Below, one piece after another: positions 42,223-52,266 of a DNA stretch of 64,000 nt (position 1 is the first letter of the stretch; each line of letters starts with the position of its first letter). A program made the translations under genes and the position numbers. The DNA is from Neomelitea salexigens DSM 19753 (GTDB lineage Bacteria; Pseudomonadota; Gammaproteobacteria; Pseudomonadales; Spongiibacteraceae), in contig NZ_AULP01000008.1 in NCBI RefSeq assembly GCF_000422345.1, positions 62,001-126,000 of the forward strand. Reading direction: 5' to 3'. Under the pieces are notes generated by a model. That model was not told the DNA's origin and made no database searches. It was given only the letters and a program-made list of their open reading frames with translations.

Positions 42223-42426
42223 ATGACTACCGATACCGCAAACGCCGGGGCATGCCCTCTGTGCGAGGGAGAAAATCAATGCGCCATTGCAAAGGGCGAA
42301 GCGCCTCAGCAGTGCTGGTGCATGTCGACAACACTTGACCCAAGCGCCCTGGAACGCGCGGCAGCGCTACCCGGTGCGCGGCGCTGCATATGCGCCGACT
42401 GCGGGGCAATCAAAGACGCCGGCTAA
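42223..42426 (+). CDS. Cysteine-rich CWC-family protein
   Basis: A 67-residue protein with paired cysteines in the CWC pattern: CPLCEGENQCAIA, then QQCWC, then CICADCGA at the end. Seven Cys suggest a structural zinc site. The function is unknown. The ATG at 42223 is preferred over an in-frame start at 42187, because conservation begins just before the first Cys pair. Its TAA overlaps the TAG of the convergent gene on the minus strand by two bases. Confidence 0.7.
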   Translation: MTTDTANAGACPLCEGENQCAIAKGEAPQQCWCMSTTLDPSALERAAALPGARRCICADCGAIKDAG

Positions 42427-42779
42427 TAATCCGCTTGCAACGCCTCATAGCGTTTACATGCCGCCGTTTCTTCACCGCCATCTAAGGCCTCACAACTCAG
42501 CTTAGCCATCGAGCGCAAACAGGCGACAGCGGGGCCGTGCAAAGGGTGACTGCGGGCCGCCGCGTCAGTAAATGGCTCTTTCATGCTGTCGCACATCTGC
42601 ATCAACTGCTGATCGACCAACGCGCGCATATCTGCACTGAGCTTCACACCGGCCATGCTCTGGCGCGCGCACTGGCGAGCTTTTTCACACATTGCCATGG
42701 CCGCATCACTGAGCTCATCGGCGTGGACATTTGCACCGCAAGCAACCGCCAAGGCCAGGATTGCTAATGTTTTACGCAT
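42423..42779 (-). CDS. Small secreted protein of unknown function
   Basis: A 118-residue protein with a clear Sec signal peptide (cleavage near VHA|DE at about 20) and a helical mature part rich in Met and Cys (CEKARQCARQS, MQMCDSMKE, VACLRSMAKLSCE). Spaced Cys suggest disulfides in the periplasm. I do not recognise a family. Its ATG overlaps the stop of the upstream gene (TAATG), so the two are translated together. Confidence 0.65.
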   Translation of the reverse strand: MRKTLAILALAVACGANVHADELSDAAMAMCEKARQCARQSMAGVKLSADMRALVDQQLMQMCDSMKEPFTDAAARSHPLHGPAVACLRSMAKLSCEALDGGEETAACKRYEALQADY

Positions 42780-43036
42780 TAGCTTTCCTCCGCCACAACT
42801 CGAACTTTGAGCTTAGTCGTTCCGATACGCTCAACAACGCGCGCGTGGACCACCTCCGGCCCGGGAATCACATCGATCAAACTCAGCGCATCACCTTTTC
42901 GGTAGGTATTCGCGGTACTACTCACCACAATTTCATCGCCCGGCGACAAACTGGCCAGCATTTTTACCTTGATCGGCTGCGCCGCGTGCGCCGCCCCAAC
43001 CAGTGAAATCAGCAGCACCATTATCCAAATCTTCAT
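42779..43036 (-). CDS. Small secreted beta-rich protein of unknown function
   Basis: An 85-residue protein with a signal peptide (MKIWIMVLLISLVGAAHA, cleavage before AQP) and a short mature beta-rich domain (SLSPGDEIVVSSTANTYRKG, VVHARVVERIGTTKLKVRVV). The ATG at 43036 has a strong GGAGG just before it; the longer frame to 43129 is not needed. It forms a two-gene unit with the 118-residue secreted protein and is divergent from cysZ. No function can be assigned. Confidence 0.65.
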   Translation of the reverse strand: MKIWIMVLLISLVGAAHAAQPIKVKMLASLSPGDEIVVSSTANTYRKGDALSLIDVIPGPEVVHARVVERIGTTKLKVRVVAEES

Positions 43037-43189
43037 AATTTCCTCCTGACAGCCTTTGTTTATTCTTCCCTGCCATTTAACGGGGACTCTGCGCCCAGCG
43101 CAATAAGCAACTGTGCCGACTCCGCGCAATGCTTTGCAAGCTCGGATATCAGGCTTACCATAGCCTTTTTTATTGCAAGGATTTGCACT

Positions 43190-43933
43190 ATGCCCCCTGC
43201 ATTACTCAGTGGCCCACAGTATCTCCATCGCGGTTTTCAGCTGTTGCGCCTGCCCGGCATTCGCCTGTTCGTGTTACTGCCGCTGTTCATTAACGTCGCT
43301 ATTTTCGCTGCACTTAGCTATTTAACCATGTCCCGCTTCTCTCAGTGGATCGGCCAATTAATTGGCTGGCTTCCCGACTGGCTGGGCTTTTTGGAGTGGT
43401 TGCTGTGGCCCCTCGCCGTGATTCTTCTGCTGGCCATTGTGATGTATTTTTTCAGCACCATCGCCAATCTTATTGCCGCCCCTTTTAACGGGCTATTGGC
43501 TGAAAAACTCGAAGAACACCTCTGCGGTGAAGAGGTGGCAGGCCGCGAAACCATTGCCCAAGCGCTGGCCAGCTTTCCCCGCAGTATCGGTCGTGAATGT
43601 CGCAAGCTTCTTTACTATGCGGGCTTTGCCATCCTTACTTTGATAGCCAGTTTCATTATTTCACCCCTGGCCCCCCTGCTTTGGTTCGCAATGAATGCCT
43701 GGATGATGGCCATTGAATATTGCGACTACCCAATGGACAACCACCGGCTCAGTTTTTCTGAAGCACGTCGTCGGGTAGCCAGCCAACGCGGCACCAGTTT
43801 TAGCTTCGGCGCGTTGGTTATGCTGGGAACAATGATCCCCATCGTAAACTTGATCATCATGCCCGCCGCGGTATGCGGGGGCACGCTGATGTGGGTGGAA
43901 AGGCTAAAGGAGGAGGGAAATAAGCGCGCCTAG
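43190..43933 (+). CDS. cysZ: CysZ-family sulfate permease
   Basis: CysZ is an inner-membrane sulfate channel feeding cysteine synthesis. The 247 residues have the family profile: GPQYLHRGFQLLRLPGIRLF at the start, hydrophobic helices near 25-50 and 65-95, the IANLIAAPFNGLLAEKLEE motif, then paired helices and a conserved PMDNHRLSFSEARRRV segment. The stop codon lies in a palindromic terminator shared with rhlB. Confidence 0.92.
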   Translation: MPPALLSGPQYLHRGFQLLRLPGIRLFVLLPLFINVAIFAALSYLTMSRFSQWIGQLIGWLPDWLGFLEWLLWPLAVILLLAIVMYFFSTIANLIAAPFNGLLAEKLEEHLCGEEVAGRETIAQALASFPRSIGRECRKLLYYAGFAILTLIASFIISPLAPLLWFAMNAWMMAIEYCDYPMDNHRLSFSEARRRVASQRGTSFSFGALVMLGTMIPIVNLIIMPAAVCGGTLMWVERLKEEGNKRA

Positions 43934-43943
43934 CGCGCTTATT
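43919..43943. terminator. Bidirectional hairpin shared by cysZ and rhlB
   Basis: AATAAGCGCGC (43919-43929), loop CTA, GCGCGCTTATT (43933-43943): an 11-bp perfect stem. It contains the end and stop codon of cysZ on the plus strand and the stop codon of rhlB on the minus strand. T-runs on either side are short (TTATTT). Confidence 0.75.
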
Positions 43944-45288
43944 TCAGCAGCTCTGCTGGCGGCTGCTCACAGGGCAGTTTCATGGCAAGCTCTGCTTCGA
44001 TATCAGGCAACAGAAAGGCGTCGTCTTCACAGGCAAAGCTGATCGACGTCCCCGTCGCCCCTGCGCGACCAGTACGACCGATGCGATGCACATAATCGTC
44101 GGGCTCTTCAGGCAGCGTGTAATTCACCACGTGGCTAATACCCTTCACGTGGATGCCCCGCCCGGCAACATCGGTGGCCACCAGGCAGTTAATCTCACCG
44201 TCTTTGAATTGTTGCAGCGTTCTGGAGCGCTTGTTCTGAGGAATTTCACCGGAAAGAATGCCGCAGCGAACCCCCGCTTTGCGCAGTCGCTCATGTAAGC
44301 GACGTGTTTCATCACGCCTATTGGCAAAGATAATGACGCTGTTCACGTCATCTTGCCTGACAATGTTCAGCAGCAACTTAAACTTGTCGTGGGACTCAAC
44401 AAGATACACTTTCTGGTCGACGCTATCCGTCGCCACCGACTCCGGCTCTATCTCAATTTTTACCGGGTCGCTCGTCCACTGTTCAGTAAGGCGAATAATA
44501 TCGTCAGTAAATGTGGCGCTGAAGAGCAGGGTTTGTCGGTGGGTCTTTTTCGGGGTCAGACGCACAATGCGCTTCACTTGGGGGATAAAACCCATGTCCA
44601 GCATGCGGTCGGCTTCGTCAATAACCAGCACCTCGACCTGATCCAGGTATAAGTCGCGACGACCCGAGAAATCTAACAGCCGGCCCGGTGTTGCCACCAC
44701 AATATCAACCAAGTCATTATTGAGCCGCTCTAACTGTTTTTGGTAGTCCATGCCGCCGATCAAGGTCACCACATTCAAACCGCAATGGGCGCCCAGCTGG
44801 CGAGCATCTTCGCCAATTTGCACAACCAATTCACGAGTCGGCGCAATCACTAATGCCCGCGGCTCTCCGGCAAAACGCTCGTCTTCCACGGGGTTGTTGA
44901 GCAGGTCGTTAAAAATAGTGATCAGAAACGCCGCGGTTTTACCGGTTCCGGTTTGCGCCTTACCGATAACGTCGTTGCCGCGCAAAGTGTGTGGCAGCGA
45001 AGCGGCCTGGATCGGGGAGCAGTACTGAAATCCGGCATCGGCAATACCGTGCATGAGGCGAACATCCAGCCCCAGGTCATGAAAACGCGTTTTACCCTCA
45101 ACTTCAGGGACGTCAAACTGCTCAATACGCCATTCTGGCTGGGGCTTTTTAGGGCGTTTTTGCCGTGGTTTATGCTGTGAGCGCCCGGCCGCCTTATTAC
45201 CGACTTGGCTTTCTGAACCCGCATTATCTTGCTTATCGGCTTCTGCAGTTTGGGGTGCGGGCGAGGATGAAAATAACTTTCTTAACAA
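43939..45288 (-). CDS. rhlB: RhlB-type DEAD-box RNA helicase
   Basis: RhlB is the helicase of the RNA degradosome. The 449 residues show a Lys/Arg-rich N-terminal extension ([11 protein letters not shown]), the Q motif ([11 protein letters not shown]), motif [15 protein letters not shown] box [16 protein letters not shown] in LLFSATF and motif [18 protein letters not shown] at 45288 gives MLRKLFSSS, matching RhlB starts; a TTG at 45321 would add 11 residues. It converges with cysZ. The upstream gene on the same strand encodes a DoxX protein. Confidence 0.92.
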   Translation of the reverse strand: MLRKLFSSSPAPQTAEADKQDNAGSESQVGNKAAGRSQHKPRQKRPKKPQPEWRIEQFDVPEVEGKTRFHDLGLDVRLMHGIADAGFQYCSPIQAASLPHTLRGNDVIGKAQTGTGKTAAFLITIFNDLLNNPVEDERFAGEPRALVIAPTRELVVQIGEDARQLGAHCGLNVVTLIGGMDYQKQLERLNNDLVDIVVATPGRLLDFSGRRDLYLDQVEVLVIDEADRMLDMGFIPQVKRIVRLTPKKTHRQTLLFSATFTDDIIRLTEQWTSDPVKIEIEPESVATDSVDQKVYLVESHDKFKLLLNIVRQDDVNSVIIFANRRDETRRLHERLRKAGVRCGILSGEIPQNKRSRTLQQFKDGEINCLVATDVAGRGIHVKGISHVVNYTLPEEPDDYVHRIGRTGRAGATGTSISFACEDDAFLLPDIEAELAMKLPCEQPPAELLK

Positions 45289-45372
45289 AATGATCTCTTC
45301 TTTTACTGTGATTCTGTGCAATATTCGACCATTCTAGCACCAAACACCCGCACTAAGGTTAATAAAGTCAGC

Positions 45373-46212
45373 TTAGCGCGAGGGCGTTGGGTCGTCTGGG
45401 CTGGCGTCCTGAACCGCTTGGTCGCCCACATCAGCATCGGGGGCCTGGGGCTTCGGGTCGGGCATTGAGCCCTCGACGACCGGCGATGGATTTGATGGAT
45501 TTTTTGTCGAGACGCTCGGTTCTGGTTGCAAATTTTGTGACGCTCGTTGCAGGTGATAGCGAGCAATCGCCGCCCGACACTGCCGGTCGAGATAAAAGTC
45601 CAGACTCAACCAGCGCCCAGCGCCACTAAACAATAGCGCCAGCAGCATAATGAAGTAGGTCGCGGCAAATTCGATACCGTTGTTAAGGACAACAAAATTT
45701 CCCTTCGCAGTAAGCCAGGGGTAGTTACCATGCTCTTGGAGAATGGCTCTTGCCCGCTCGAGTCGGCGCCCCACCTCAACACTGTTTTCCAAACTCTCCC
45801 GCGCGGCTGGCAGCCCAATATCGGCTAGCGGCTTGGCGGCGCTATTCAAAGGGTCACTGGGCGCGATCGCAAACCAGCCATTTGGCCAATGCACCGTGAC
45901 CGCAGCCACGGCCATGGTAATTAACAGCGGAATACACGCCCAGCGCAAAGCAAAACCAAAAAGCAGGCAGAAGCCGCCAATCAGCTCGGTATATGCCGCC
46001 AGTTGCGCCATCAGCATTGGCTCAGGAAACCCCAGGCTGTGCTCAAACCACTGCGCCGTTGCATCCAAATGATAGGCCTTGTTGAGCCCAGCAGCGATCA
46101 TCACCGGCGACAGATACAAGCGCATCATCAGCGGTGAGATAAACGCCAAGCGCTTGAGCAGAGCAACCACGCCGTCGTGAAAAAAATAATAGGCTCGCAA
46201 TACGTGCACCAT
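45373..46212 (-). CDS. DoxX-family membrane protein with disordered tail
   Basis: DoxX-type proteins are four-helix membrane proteins of uncertain role, some linked to quinone or thiosulfate oxidation. The 279 residues show membrane segments near 20-45, 65-90, 95-112 and 180-205 and the family pattern LSPVMIAAGLNKAYH and AAYTELIGGFCLLFGFALRW. A periplasmic loop (about 115-175) is longer than usual and a 45-residue Pro/Ser/Asp tail follows. The ATG at 46212 has GAGGG 7 nt upstream. It stands where murI follows moeB in Pseudomonas. Confidence 0.8.
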   Translation of the reverse strand: MVHVLRAYYFFHDGVVALLKRLAFISPLMMRLYLSPVMIAAGLNKAYHLDATAQWFEHSLGFPEPMLMAQLAAYTELIGGFCLLFGFALRWACIPLLITMAVAAVTVHWPNGWFAIAPSDPLNSAAKPLADIGLPAARESLENSVEVGRRLERARAILQEHGNYPWLTAKGNFVVLNNGIEFAATYFIMLLALLFSGAGRWLSLDFYLDRQCRAAIARYHLQRASQNLQPEPSVSTKNPSNPSPVVEGSMPDPKPQAPDADVGDQAVQDASPDDPTPSR

Positions 46213-46269
46213 CGGCAATCCCTCTTTGTTATTAATGTTGTCGTGCCGGTTTATGGACGCACTATGCCA

Positions 46270-47025
46270 TTATCGACCCGCACTGCAAACTGGGCAGCCG
46301 GGGTCACGTCCCAGCCGCAACTGGCGAATATCCATGGTAAGCGCGTCGATAATCATCAAGCGGCCGCAAAGTGTGCCGGGCAAGGCAAGCAGGCACTTAA
46401 TTGTTTCAATCGCCTGCATGCTGCCCACCATACCGACCAGAGGAGACAACACGCCACTGTCGGCGCAGCGCAAATCATCCCCGCCTTCGTGATACAGGCA
46501 GCGATAGCAGGGGCTATCTGCCTGACGAAAATCATAAACGCTAAGCTGCCCTTCAGCGCGAATGGCCGCGCCGGAAACAAGCGGTACACCTGCGCGATAG
46601 CAGGCCTGGTTCACCGCAAACCGTGTCGCCAAATTGTCGCAGGCATCCACAACAATATCGACAGAACTCACCGCCACGTCGAGCACCTCACCCTCGAGCA
46701 CCTGGGCATATTCGTGCACCGAGACATCCGGGTTCAGCTCGGCAACGCGCTGCGCCGCCGAGGCCACTTTGTGACGACCGATATCAGCGGTGGTATGCGC
46801 AATCTGACGCTGCAAATTACTGAGCTCAACGGTATCGCCGTCGGCAAGGTGCAGCTCGCCCACACCTGCAGCGGCCAAGTACATCGCCACGGGGGAGCCC
46901 AGGCCACCCACGCCGACAACCAGTACGCGGCTGGAGAGCAGTTTTTGCTGCCCCGCCACATCGATTTCTGGCAATAAGATATGCCGGCTATAGCGCAATA
47001 ATTGCTGATCGCTTAACTCTTTCAT
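46270..47025 (-). CDS. moeB: MoeB/ThiF-family sulfur-carrier adenylyltransferase
   Basis: MoeB activates the C-terminal glycine of the molybdopterin sulfur carrier MoaD; ThiF does so for ThiS. The 251 residues have the nucleotide loop VVGVGGLGSPVA (36-47), LSNLQRQIAH with its Arg, VVDACDNLATRF and two zinc pairs, PCYRC and GCPVC. It overlaps the end of prmC by 4 nt, in the order hemA-prfA-prmC-moeB. Confidence 0.9.
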   Translation of the reverse strand: MKELSDQQLLRYSRHILLPEIDVAGQQKLLSSRVLVVGVGGLGSPVAMYLAAAGVGELHLADGDTVELSNLQRQIAHTTADIGRHKVASAAQRVAELNPDVSVHEYAQVLEGEVLDVAVSSVDIVVDACDNLATRFAVNQACYRAGVPLVSGAAIRAEGQLSVYDFRQADSPCYRCLYHEGGDDLRCADSGVLSPLVGMVGSMQAIETIKCLLALPGTLCGRLMIIDALTMDIRQLRLGRDPGCPVCSAGR

Positions 47026-47873
47026 AACTTGGCCTGCGCCACCTTCTGCCCCACAGTCATACGCTCGTTGCCGCCGTAATCGCGGTGCGTTTCCACACCG
47101 ACAAAGCCCGCCGAAGCAAACAATGCCCGCACCGCTGATGCTTGCTGATAACCGTGCTCCACCAGCAAATAACCGTTGTCAGCCAGATAGGGCATCGACG
47201 AGCCAACAATGTGTCGCAGATCAGCCAAGCCACTTTCGGGCGACACCAGCGCGGAGGCAGGCTCAAATCGCACATCGCCCTGGCCCAGATGAGGGTCTTG
47301 AGCATCGATATACGGGGGGTTACTAATAATCAGATGGAACGGCTGGCTCGTGTCCAATGCTGTAAACCAATCCGACACCGCGACACGAACATTCTCCAAC
47401 CCCAGTGCATGGCGGTTTTGTTCAGCGAGCGCCGCCGCCTCGGGAGAGCGATCCAGCGCCCAACAATGCCAGCGCGGCCACTCACTGGCCAGCGCCAAGG
47501 CCAATGCTCCCGTACCGGTTCCAAGGTCGAGCAGGCGACCCGCCTTATTATCCTGACAAAGACTCAGCGCCAGCTCTACCAAACACTCCGTATCCGGGCG
47601 CGGAATCAATGTATGCGCATTGACCTGCAAAGGCAGAGACCAAAATTCCCGATACCCCAGGATATGCGCTACCGGCTCCCCCGTGCGGCGGCGGTCAACA
47701 AGCGCGCAAAACTGCGCCTGCTGTGCTGGCTCTAATCGCCGCTCGGGCCAGGTGTAGAGGTAACTGCGAGGCCGGTCGAGCACATGGCAAAGGAGCAGCG
47801 AGACATCAAGCCCCGCCGTATCACTCACTGACTCAAGCTGGTGCTGGCACGCCAACGCATCGGCAATTGTCAT
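47022..47873 (-). CDS. prmC: PrmC, release factor glutamine methyltransferase
   Basis: PrmC (HemK) methylates the Gln of the GGQ motif in RF1 and RF2. The 283 residues have an N-terminal helical domain, the SAM motif LLDLGTGTGALALALA and the catalytic LIISNPPYI, then the SALVSPESGLADL segment. The ATG at 47873 gives the normal length; GTG codons six to seven residues upstream, with AAGGCGG before them, are an alternative. It follows its own substrate gene prfA. Confidence 0.95.
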   Translation of the reverse strand: MTIADALACQHQLESVSDTAGLDVSLLLCHVLDRPRSYLYTWPERRLEPAQQAQFCALVDRRRTGEPVAHILGYREFWSLPLQVNAHTLIPRPDTECLVELALSLCQDNKAGRLLDLGTGTGALALALASEWPRWHCWALDRSPEAAALAEQNRHALGLENVRVAVSDWFTALDTSQPFHLIISNPPYIDAQDPHLGQGDVRFEPASALVSPESGLADLRHIVGSSMPYLADNGYLLVEHGYQQASAVRALFASAGFVGVETHRDYGGNERMTVGQKVAQAKL

Positions 47874-47895
47874 TGCACCCGGCGCCACCACCGCC

Positions 47896-48978
47896 TTACT
47901 CAGCCATTGCAGCGAGCAGGTCTGCTTGATGCTCTTGGCGCAGAGGGCCGACGATTTGATCGACATCGCCCTGCATAAATTCATCAAGCTTATAAAGCGT
48001 CAGATTAATACGGTGGTCGGTCACCCTTCCCTGAGGGAAGTTGTAAGTGCGGATACGCTCCGAACGATCACCGCTGCCGACGAGGTTACGCCGCTGATCC
48101 GCCTGTGCCTGTTGGTGCTCACTGTTGCGCACATCGTTGATACGGGCCGCCAACAGCGACATCGCCCGCGCCCGGTTTTTATGCTGGGAGCGCTCATCCT
48201 GACACTCAACCACAATGCCACTGGGGATATGAGTAATACGCACGGCAGAATCCGTCTTATTGACGTGCTGACCACCCGCACCACTCGCGCGGAAGGTGTC
48301 GATGCGTAAATCGCCTTTATTGATTTCTACTTCTTCGGCCGCTTCCGGCTCGGGCATCACGGCCACCGTACAGGCCGAGGTATGAATACGGCCCTGTGAC
48401 TCAGTTTCTGGCACGCGCTGAACCCGGTGGGCCCCGGACTCAAACTTTAAGTGGCCATAGACATCCTGCCCCGCAACACGGCTAATAATCTCCTTATAGC
48501 CACCATGCTCGCCGGGACGCTCATTGAGCACCTCAATCTTCCAGCCCTTGGACTCGGCGAATCGCGAATACATTCGGAACAAATCGCCGGCAAAAATCGC
48601 CGCCTCGTCACCGCCGGTACCGGCACGGATCTCTAAAAATACGTTGTGGGAGTCATTGGGGTCGCGCGGCAGCAGCAGGGTCTGCAATTCCGTTTCGAGC
48701 GTTTCAAGCTGCTGCTCGCCGTCGGCAATCTCTTCCTCGGCCATCGCCCGCATGTCGGCATCGTCTTCATCCAGCATCAATCGCGCTTCGTCCAAGTCAT
48801 CACACACTTGGCGATACCGCGCATAGCTGGCCACTACCGGCTCAATTTCCGCATATTCCTGCGAGAGGCCACGAAACCGGTTTTGGTCGGCGATAATATC
48901 GGCATCGCTAAGCAGCGCGCCGATCTCCTCGTACCGATCAAGCAGGTTTTCCAGTTTGCTGCGAATAGACGCCTTCAT
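47896..48978 (-). CDS. prfA: Peptide chain release factor 1
   Basis: RF1 ends translation at UAA and UAG. The 360 residues include the stop-codon recognition region [19 protein letters not shown], where the tripeptide is PET rather than the PAT of E. coli, and the catalytic [17 protein letters not shown]. The ATG at 48978 gives the family length. It sits between hemA (64 nt upstream) and prmC. Confidence 0.97.
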   Translation of the reverse strand: MKASIRSKLENLLDRYEEIGALLSDADIIADQNRFRGLSQEYAEIEPVVASYARYRQVCDDLDEARLMLDEDDADMRAMAEEEIADGEQQLETLETELQTLLLPRDPNDSHNVFLEIRAGTGGDEAAIFAGDLFRMYSRFAESKGWKIEVLNERPGEHGGYKEIISRVAGQDVYGHLKFESGAHRVQRVPETESQGRIHTSACTVAVMPEPEAAEEVEINKGDLRIDTFRASGAGGQHVNKTDSAVRITHIPSGIVVECQDERSQHKNRARAMSLLAARINDVRNSEHQQAQADQRRNLVGSGDRSERIRTYNFPQGRVTDHRINLTLYKLDEFMQGDVDQIVGPLRQEHQADLLAAMAE

Positions 48979-49042
48979 AAAATCTCGCTTGGCTATATAG
49001 AAAAGTAAACGTGGTGGTGCAAAAGTCGCGGACGGTGCCGCG

Positions 49043-50320
49043 CTAGTTTTCACGGTCCTGGTCGCGCAGCTGGAGCAGCTCGCGAGCCCAGTCGACCAGG
49101 TCGTTACGCCCCTTGGCGCCGGCTTCTTTTATCTGCGTGGTGGGGCTGTGAATCAGTTTATTAGTCAGCCCCCGCGCCAGTTGTTCAAGCACCACGCCGG
49201 CATCCTCACCCTTGGCCAACTGGCGACGCGCACGCTCCAGCTCGGCATCGCGCAGACCCTCGGCCTTGGCGCGGAAGTCCTTGACGGTAGCAACGGCACC
49301 GCGCGATCGCAGACGTGCCTGCCACTCTTCAATTGCCGCAACAATTAACTGGTCCGCCTTGCGCGCCTCAGATTCTCGCGCACGCTTATTTTCGTCAACG
49401 ATTTCACGAAGGTCGTCGACGGTATACAAATACACATCATCGAGCTCGGCAACCTGGGGCTCAATATCCCGGGGAACCGCTATATCCACCATCACCATTG
49501 GCCGGTGTTTGCGCTTTTTCAAGGCCACCTCAACGGCGCCTTTACCAAGAATCGGCAATTGGCTGGCAGTGGATGCCACGAGGATATCGGCATCGCGCAA
49601 ATACGCCGGAATGTCAGACAGCATCACCGCCTCCGCCTGAAACTCCTCGCCCAGCTGTCGCGCGCGCTCGAGGGTGCGATTGGCAATAATGATGCGCTCC
49701 ACCCCCTTCTCCCGCAGGTGACGGGCCACCAGCTCAATTGTCTCGCCTGCGCCAATCAGCAAAGCCGTACACTTGGATAATTTACTGAAAACATGCTGAG
49801 TGAGTGACACCGCTGCGTAGGCTACCGACACCGGGTTCTCGCCAATGGCGGTGTCGGTGCGCACTTGCTTGGCAACACTAAACACCTGTGAAAATAGCTG
49901 GTGCATGCCCGAGGCTGCCGTACCGGCCTCTGCTGCCAGCGCATACGCTGACTTCATCTGACCCAGAATTTGCGGCTCACCCAGGACCATAGAGTCCAGG
50001 CCGGCGGCGACTTCCATCATGTGTTGAAGCGCCTGGCTATCGCGACTGATATAGCAGCAGTCATCCAAATGGCTGCGCTCGACATGGTGAAAATGCGACA
50101 GCCAGTCGAGCATCTTTGCGTCGTCGACCGCATCGCCTTCACCGCCCAACGCGTATATTTCAGTGCGGTTGCAGGTAGACAGGATGGCAAGCTCCTCACC
50201 CAGACCACAGGCCAGGGCGTCCTGCAGTGCCAAGTGAATTTGCTCGGGCACGAACGCCACCCGCTCTCTTACCGAGAGCGGGGCGGAATTATGATTGATG
50301 CCAACAAGGAGCAATTTCAT
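49043..50320 (-). CDS. hemA: Glutamyl-tRNA reductase
   Basis: HemA reduces Glu-tRNA(Glu) to glutamate-1-semialdehyde, the first step of C5 haem synthesis. The 425 residues have the catalytic Cys50 in [25 protein letters not shown], the NADPH motif [16 protein letters not shown] and [12 protein letters not shown]. It is the first gene of hemA-prfA-prmC-moeB and is divergent from the TPR lipoprotein gene over 233 bp, in which I see no clear regulatory site. Confidence 0.97.
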   Translation of the reverse strand: MKLLLVGINHNSAPLSVRERVAFVPEQIHLALQDALACGLGEELAILSTCNRTEIYALGGEGDAVDDAKMLDWLSHFHHVERSHLDDCCYISRDSQALQHMMEVAAGLDSMVLGEPQILGQMKSAYALAAEAGTAASGMHQLFSQVFSVAKQVRTDTAIGENPVSVAYAAVSLTQHVFSKLSKCTALLIGAGETIELVARHLREKGVERIIIANRTLERARQLGEEFQAEAVMLSDIPAYLRDADILVASTASQLPILGKGAVEVALKKRKHRPMVMVDIAVPRDIEPQVAELDDVYLYTVDDLREIVDENKRARESEARKADQLIVAAIEEWQARLRSRGAVATVKDFRAKAEGLRDAELERARRQLAKGEDAGVVLEQLARGLTNKLIHSPTTQIKEAGAKGRNDLVDWARELLQLRDQDREN

Positions 50321-50553
50321 TCAGTTGGGAAGCCGAGTCAGGAGCGCAAAACTGACGCGGATTCTATCAAGTTGGCGTTCAAATGTGGATTTTATTACCA
50401 AAACAAGCGGGGTTTTCTCGGCCAGCCGGTGATCATTCCCGCTCGCAGCGGTCATAGATGGCACGCGTCGCCCCACTGGCGATAGAAATAAGGTAGGATT
50501 ATTCCAGCCATTACACCGCGACGACAACGCGGCGCCATCGCAACAGGACAACA

Positions 50554-52266
50554 ATGTCACAACGCTTACACTATACCCTCATTGGCCTATTTTTCTTGGC
50601 CTCCGGCTGCGCCTTGACACCGGCAGAACACCAGCCGGAGAAAGCCGTCGCCGCCGAAGACAAGAGCGTGCCCCTCAGAGCACTGCCGGAAGACAGCGTT
50701 TACGACCTGCTGCTCGCCGAATTGTCGCTGCGCAACCACGACCTCAGCACCGCCCTAAGCAACTATCGCCGGCAGGCTGACCGCACCGGCGACCTTGAGC
50801 TGACTGCCAGCACGGCACGGCTTGCCGACTATATGGAGCAGCACAACGTCGCCGCGGTTTACGCGCAGCGCTGGCTAAAACGCGACGCCGACGCCAGCGA
50901 GGCCCATTATATACTGGCCGGCGCGCTGTCCCGCCTGGGCGACCCGCTCAGCGGCCTCCCTCATATGACCCGCGTGCTCGAACTCGGCGATGAAACCAAT
51001 TTCGCGGCAATGGCAGCCACGGCACTTGGCCGGCCCGATGCTGAAAAAAATGCCTTTTTCCAGGCCCTGCAAACCGTTCAGGGCCAACACCCCAACGATA
51101 ACAGCCTGCGTATTGCCCTGGCGCTTATGCTGCAATACCGCCAGCGCGAGGAAGACGCCTTAAACCTTGTGCGCCTAGCATTGGATGAAGAGCCAACCAA
51201 CCCCCACGCCCTACTCATAGAAACACGCACCTTGAGCCAGCTCGGGCGCGACGACGAAGCGATAGAACGACTCAAATACGCCGTAGACCAAAATCCGAGA
51301 CACAAGCGCCTGCGCCATGACCTGTGCCGCAAGCTGGTTAAAGTCGATGTCTATCAAGCCAAGGCGCACTATGAAGTATTGGCCCGGCAATACCCTCAGG
51401 ATCACGATATCTTGCTGGAGCTGATGCTGATAAACCGCGAACTCAGCAATACTGAGGAAGCCGAGCAACAACTGGAAAGCCTGAGCGCCAATCCGCAGCA
51501 ACGCAGTCGGGCGCACTATGTACTTGGCCGCCTCGCCGAAGAAGAGCGCGACTGGAACGACGCCCTGCAGCACTACCAGCAGGCGACCCGCCTACCCGAA
51601 TTCAATGAGGCCAGCCGACGGGTAGCCAGTATCAGCCTATCGACAGAAGGCCGCGAGCAGGCCCTGTCGCGCCTGGCTGACTGGCGCGAATCACTACCGG
51701 AACACGCTGAATTCATTTATTTGCTGGAAGCCGAAATTCTGCGCAAGGCCGATTTAGACGAGCGTGGCTTTTCACTTCTGACTCAGGGCTTACAAACACT
51801 GCCGGACAGCACCGAATTGCGCTATGCGCGATCACTATTCTCCGAACGCTTGGGCAACCTGCCCGCCGTGGAAAAGGACCTGCGCTACATTATCGACCGC
51901 GACCCAAACAACAGTGCGGCTCTCAATGCGCTGGGCTACACGCTGGCCAACCGCAGTGCACGACTGGATGAGGCCCAGCGCTTAATCGAACGCGCGCTAA
52001 AGCTATCCCCCGATGACCCCGCCATATTAGATAGCTACGGCTGGGTGTTGCTCCTCAAGGGTAAGACCGAGGCTGCACTCAGCTACCTTGAGCGCGCCTT
52101 TGCCCAAAGCCAGGATCACGAAATTGCCGCCCACCTCGGCGAGGCCTACTGGTTACTGGGCAGAGAGGATGCCGCCCGCGCGGCTTGGCAGAAAGGTCTG
52201 CAAGACACACCGAATAGCCCCATTATCTATGACACTTTACAGCGACTGAAACTCCTCGATGAATAA
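50554..52266 (+). CDS. TPR-repeat lipoprotein (PA4667-like)
   Basis: A 570-residue lipoprotein next to lolB. The signal peptide ends in ASGC with lipidated Cys19. The rest is a tetratricopeptide array, clearest at the C-terminus (NSAALNALGYTLANRSARLD, DPAILDSYGWVLLLKGKTEA, HEIAAHLGEAYWLLGREDAA). In Pseudomonas the matching gene (PA4667) is also between hemA and lolB. A role in outer-membrane biogenesis is plausible from the repeats and context but not shown. Its end overlaps lolB by 8 nt. Confidence 0.88.
   Translation: MSQRLHYTLIGLFFLASGCALTPAEHQPEKAVAAEDKSVPLRALPEDSVYDLLLAELSLRNHDLSTALSNYRRQADRTGDLELTASTARLADYMEQHNVAAVYAQRWLKRDADASEAHYILAGALSRLGDPLSGLPHMTRVLELGDETNFAAMAATALGRPDAEKNAFFQALQTVQGQHPNDNSLRIALALMLQYRQREEDALNLVRLALDEEPTNPHALLIETRTLSQLGRDDEAIERLKYAVDQNPRHKRLRHDLCRKLVKVDVYQAKAHYEVLARQYPQDHDILLELMLINRELSNTEEAEQQLESLSANPQQRSRAHYVLGRLAEEERDWNDALQHYQQATRLPEFNEASRRVASISLSTEGREQALSRLADWRESLPEHAEFIYLLEAEILRKADLDERGFSLLTQGLQTLPDSTELRYARSLFSERLGNLPAVEKDLRYIIDRDPNNSAALNALGYTLANRSARLDEAQRLIERALKLSPDDPAILDSYGWVLLLKGKTEAALSYLERAFAQSQDHEIAAHLGEAYWLLGREDAARAAWQKGLQDTPNSPIIYDTLQRLKLLDE

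Noticed and set aside
46177-46977. 266-aa plus-strand frame
   Set aside because: Antisense to moeB and the start of the DoxX gene, both of which have clear family motifs.
47142-47735. 197-aa plus-strand frame
   Set aside because: Antisense to prmC; composition typical of a shadow frame.
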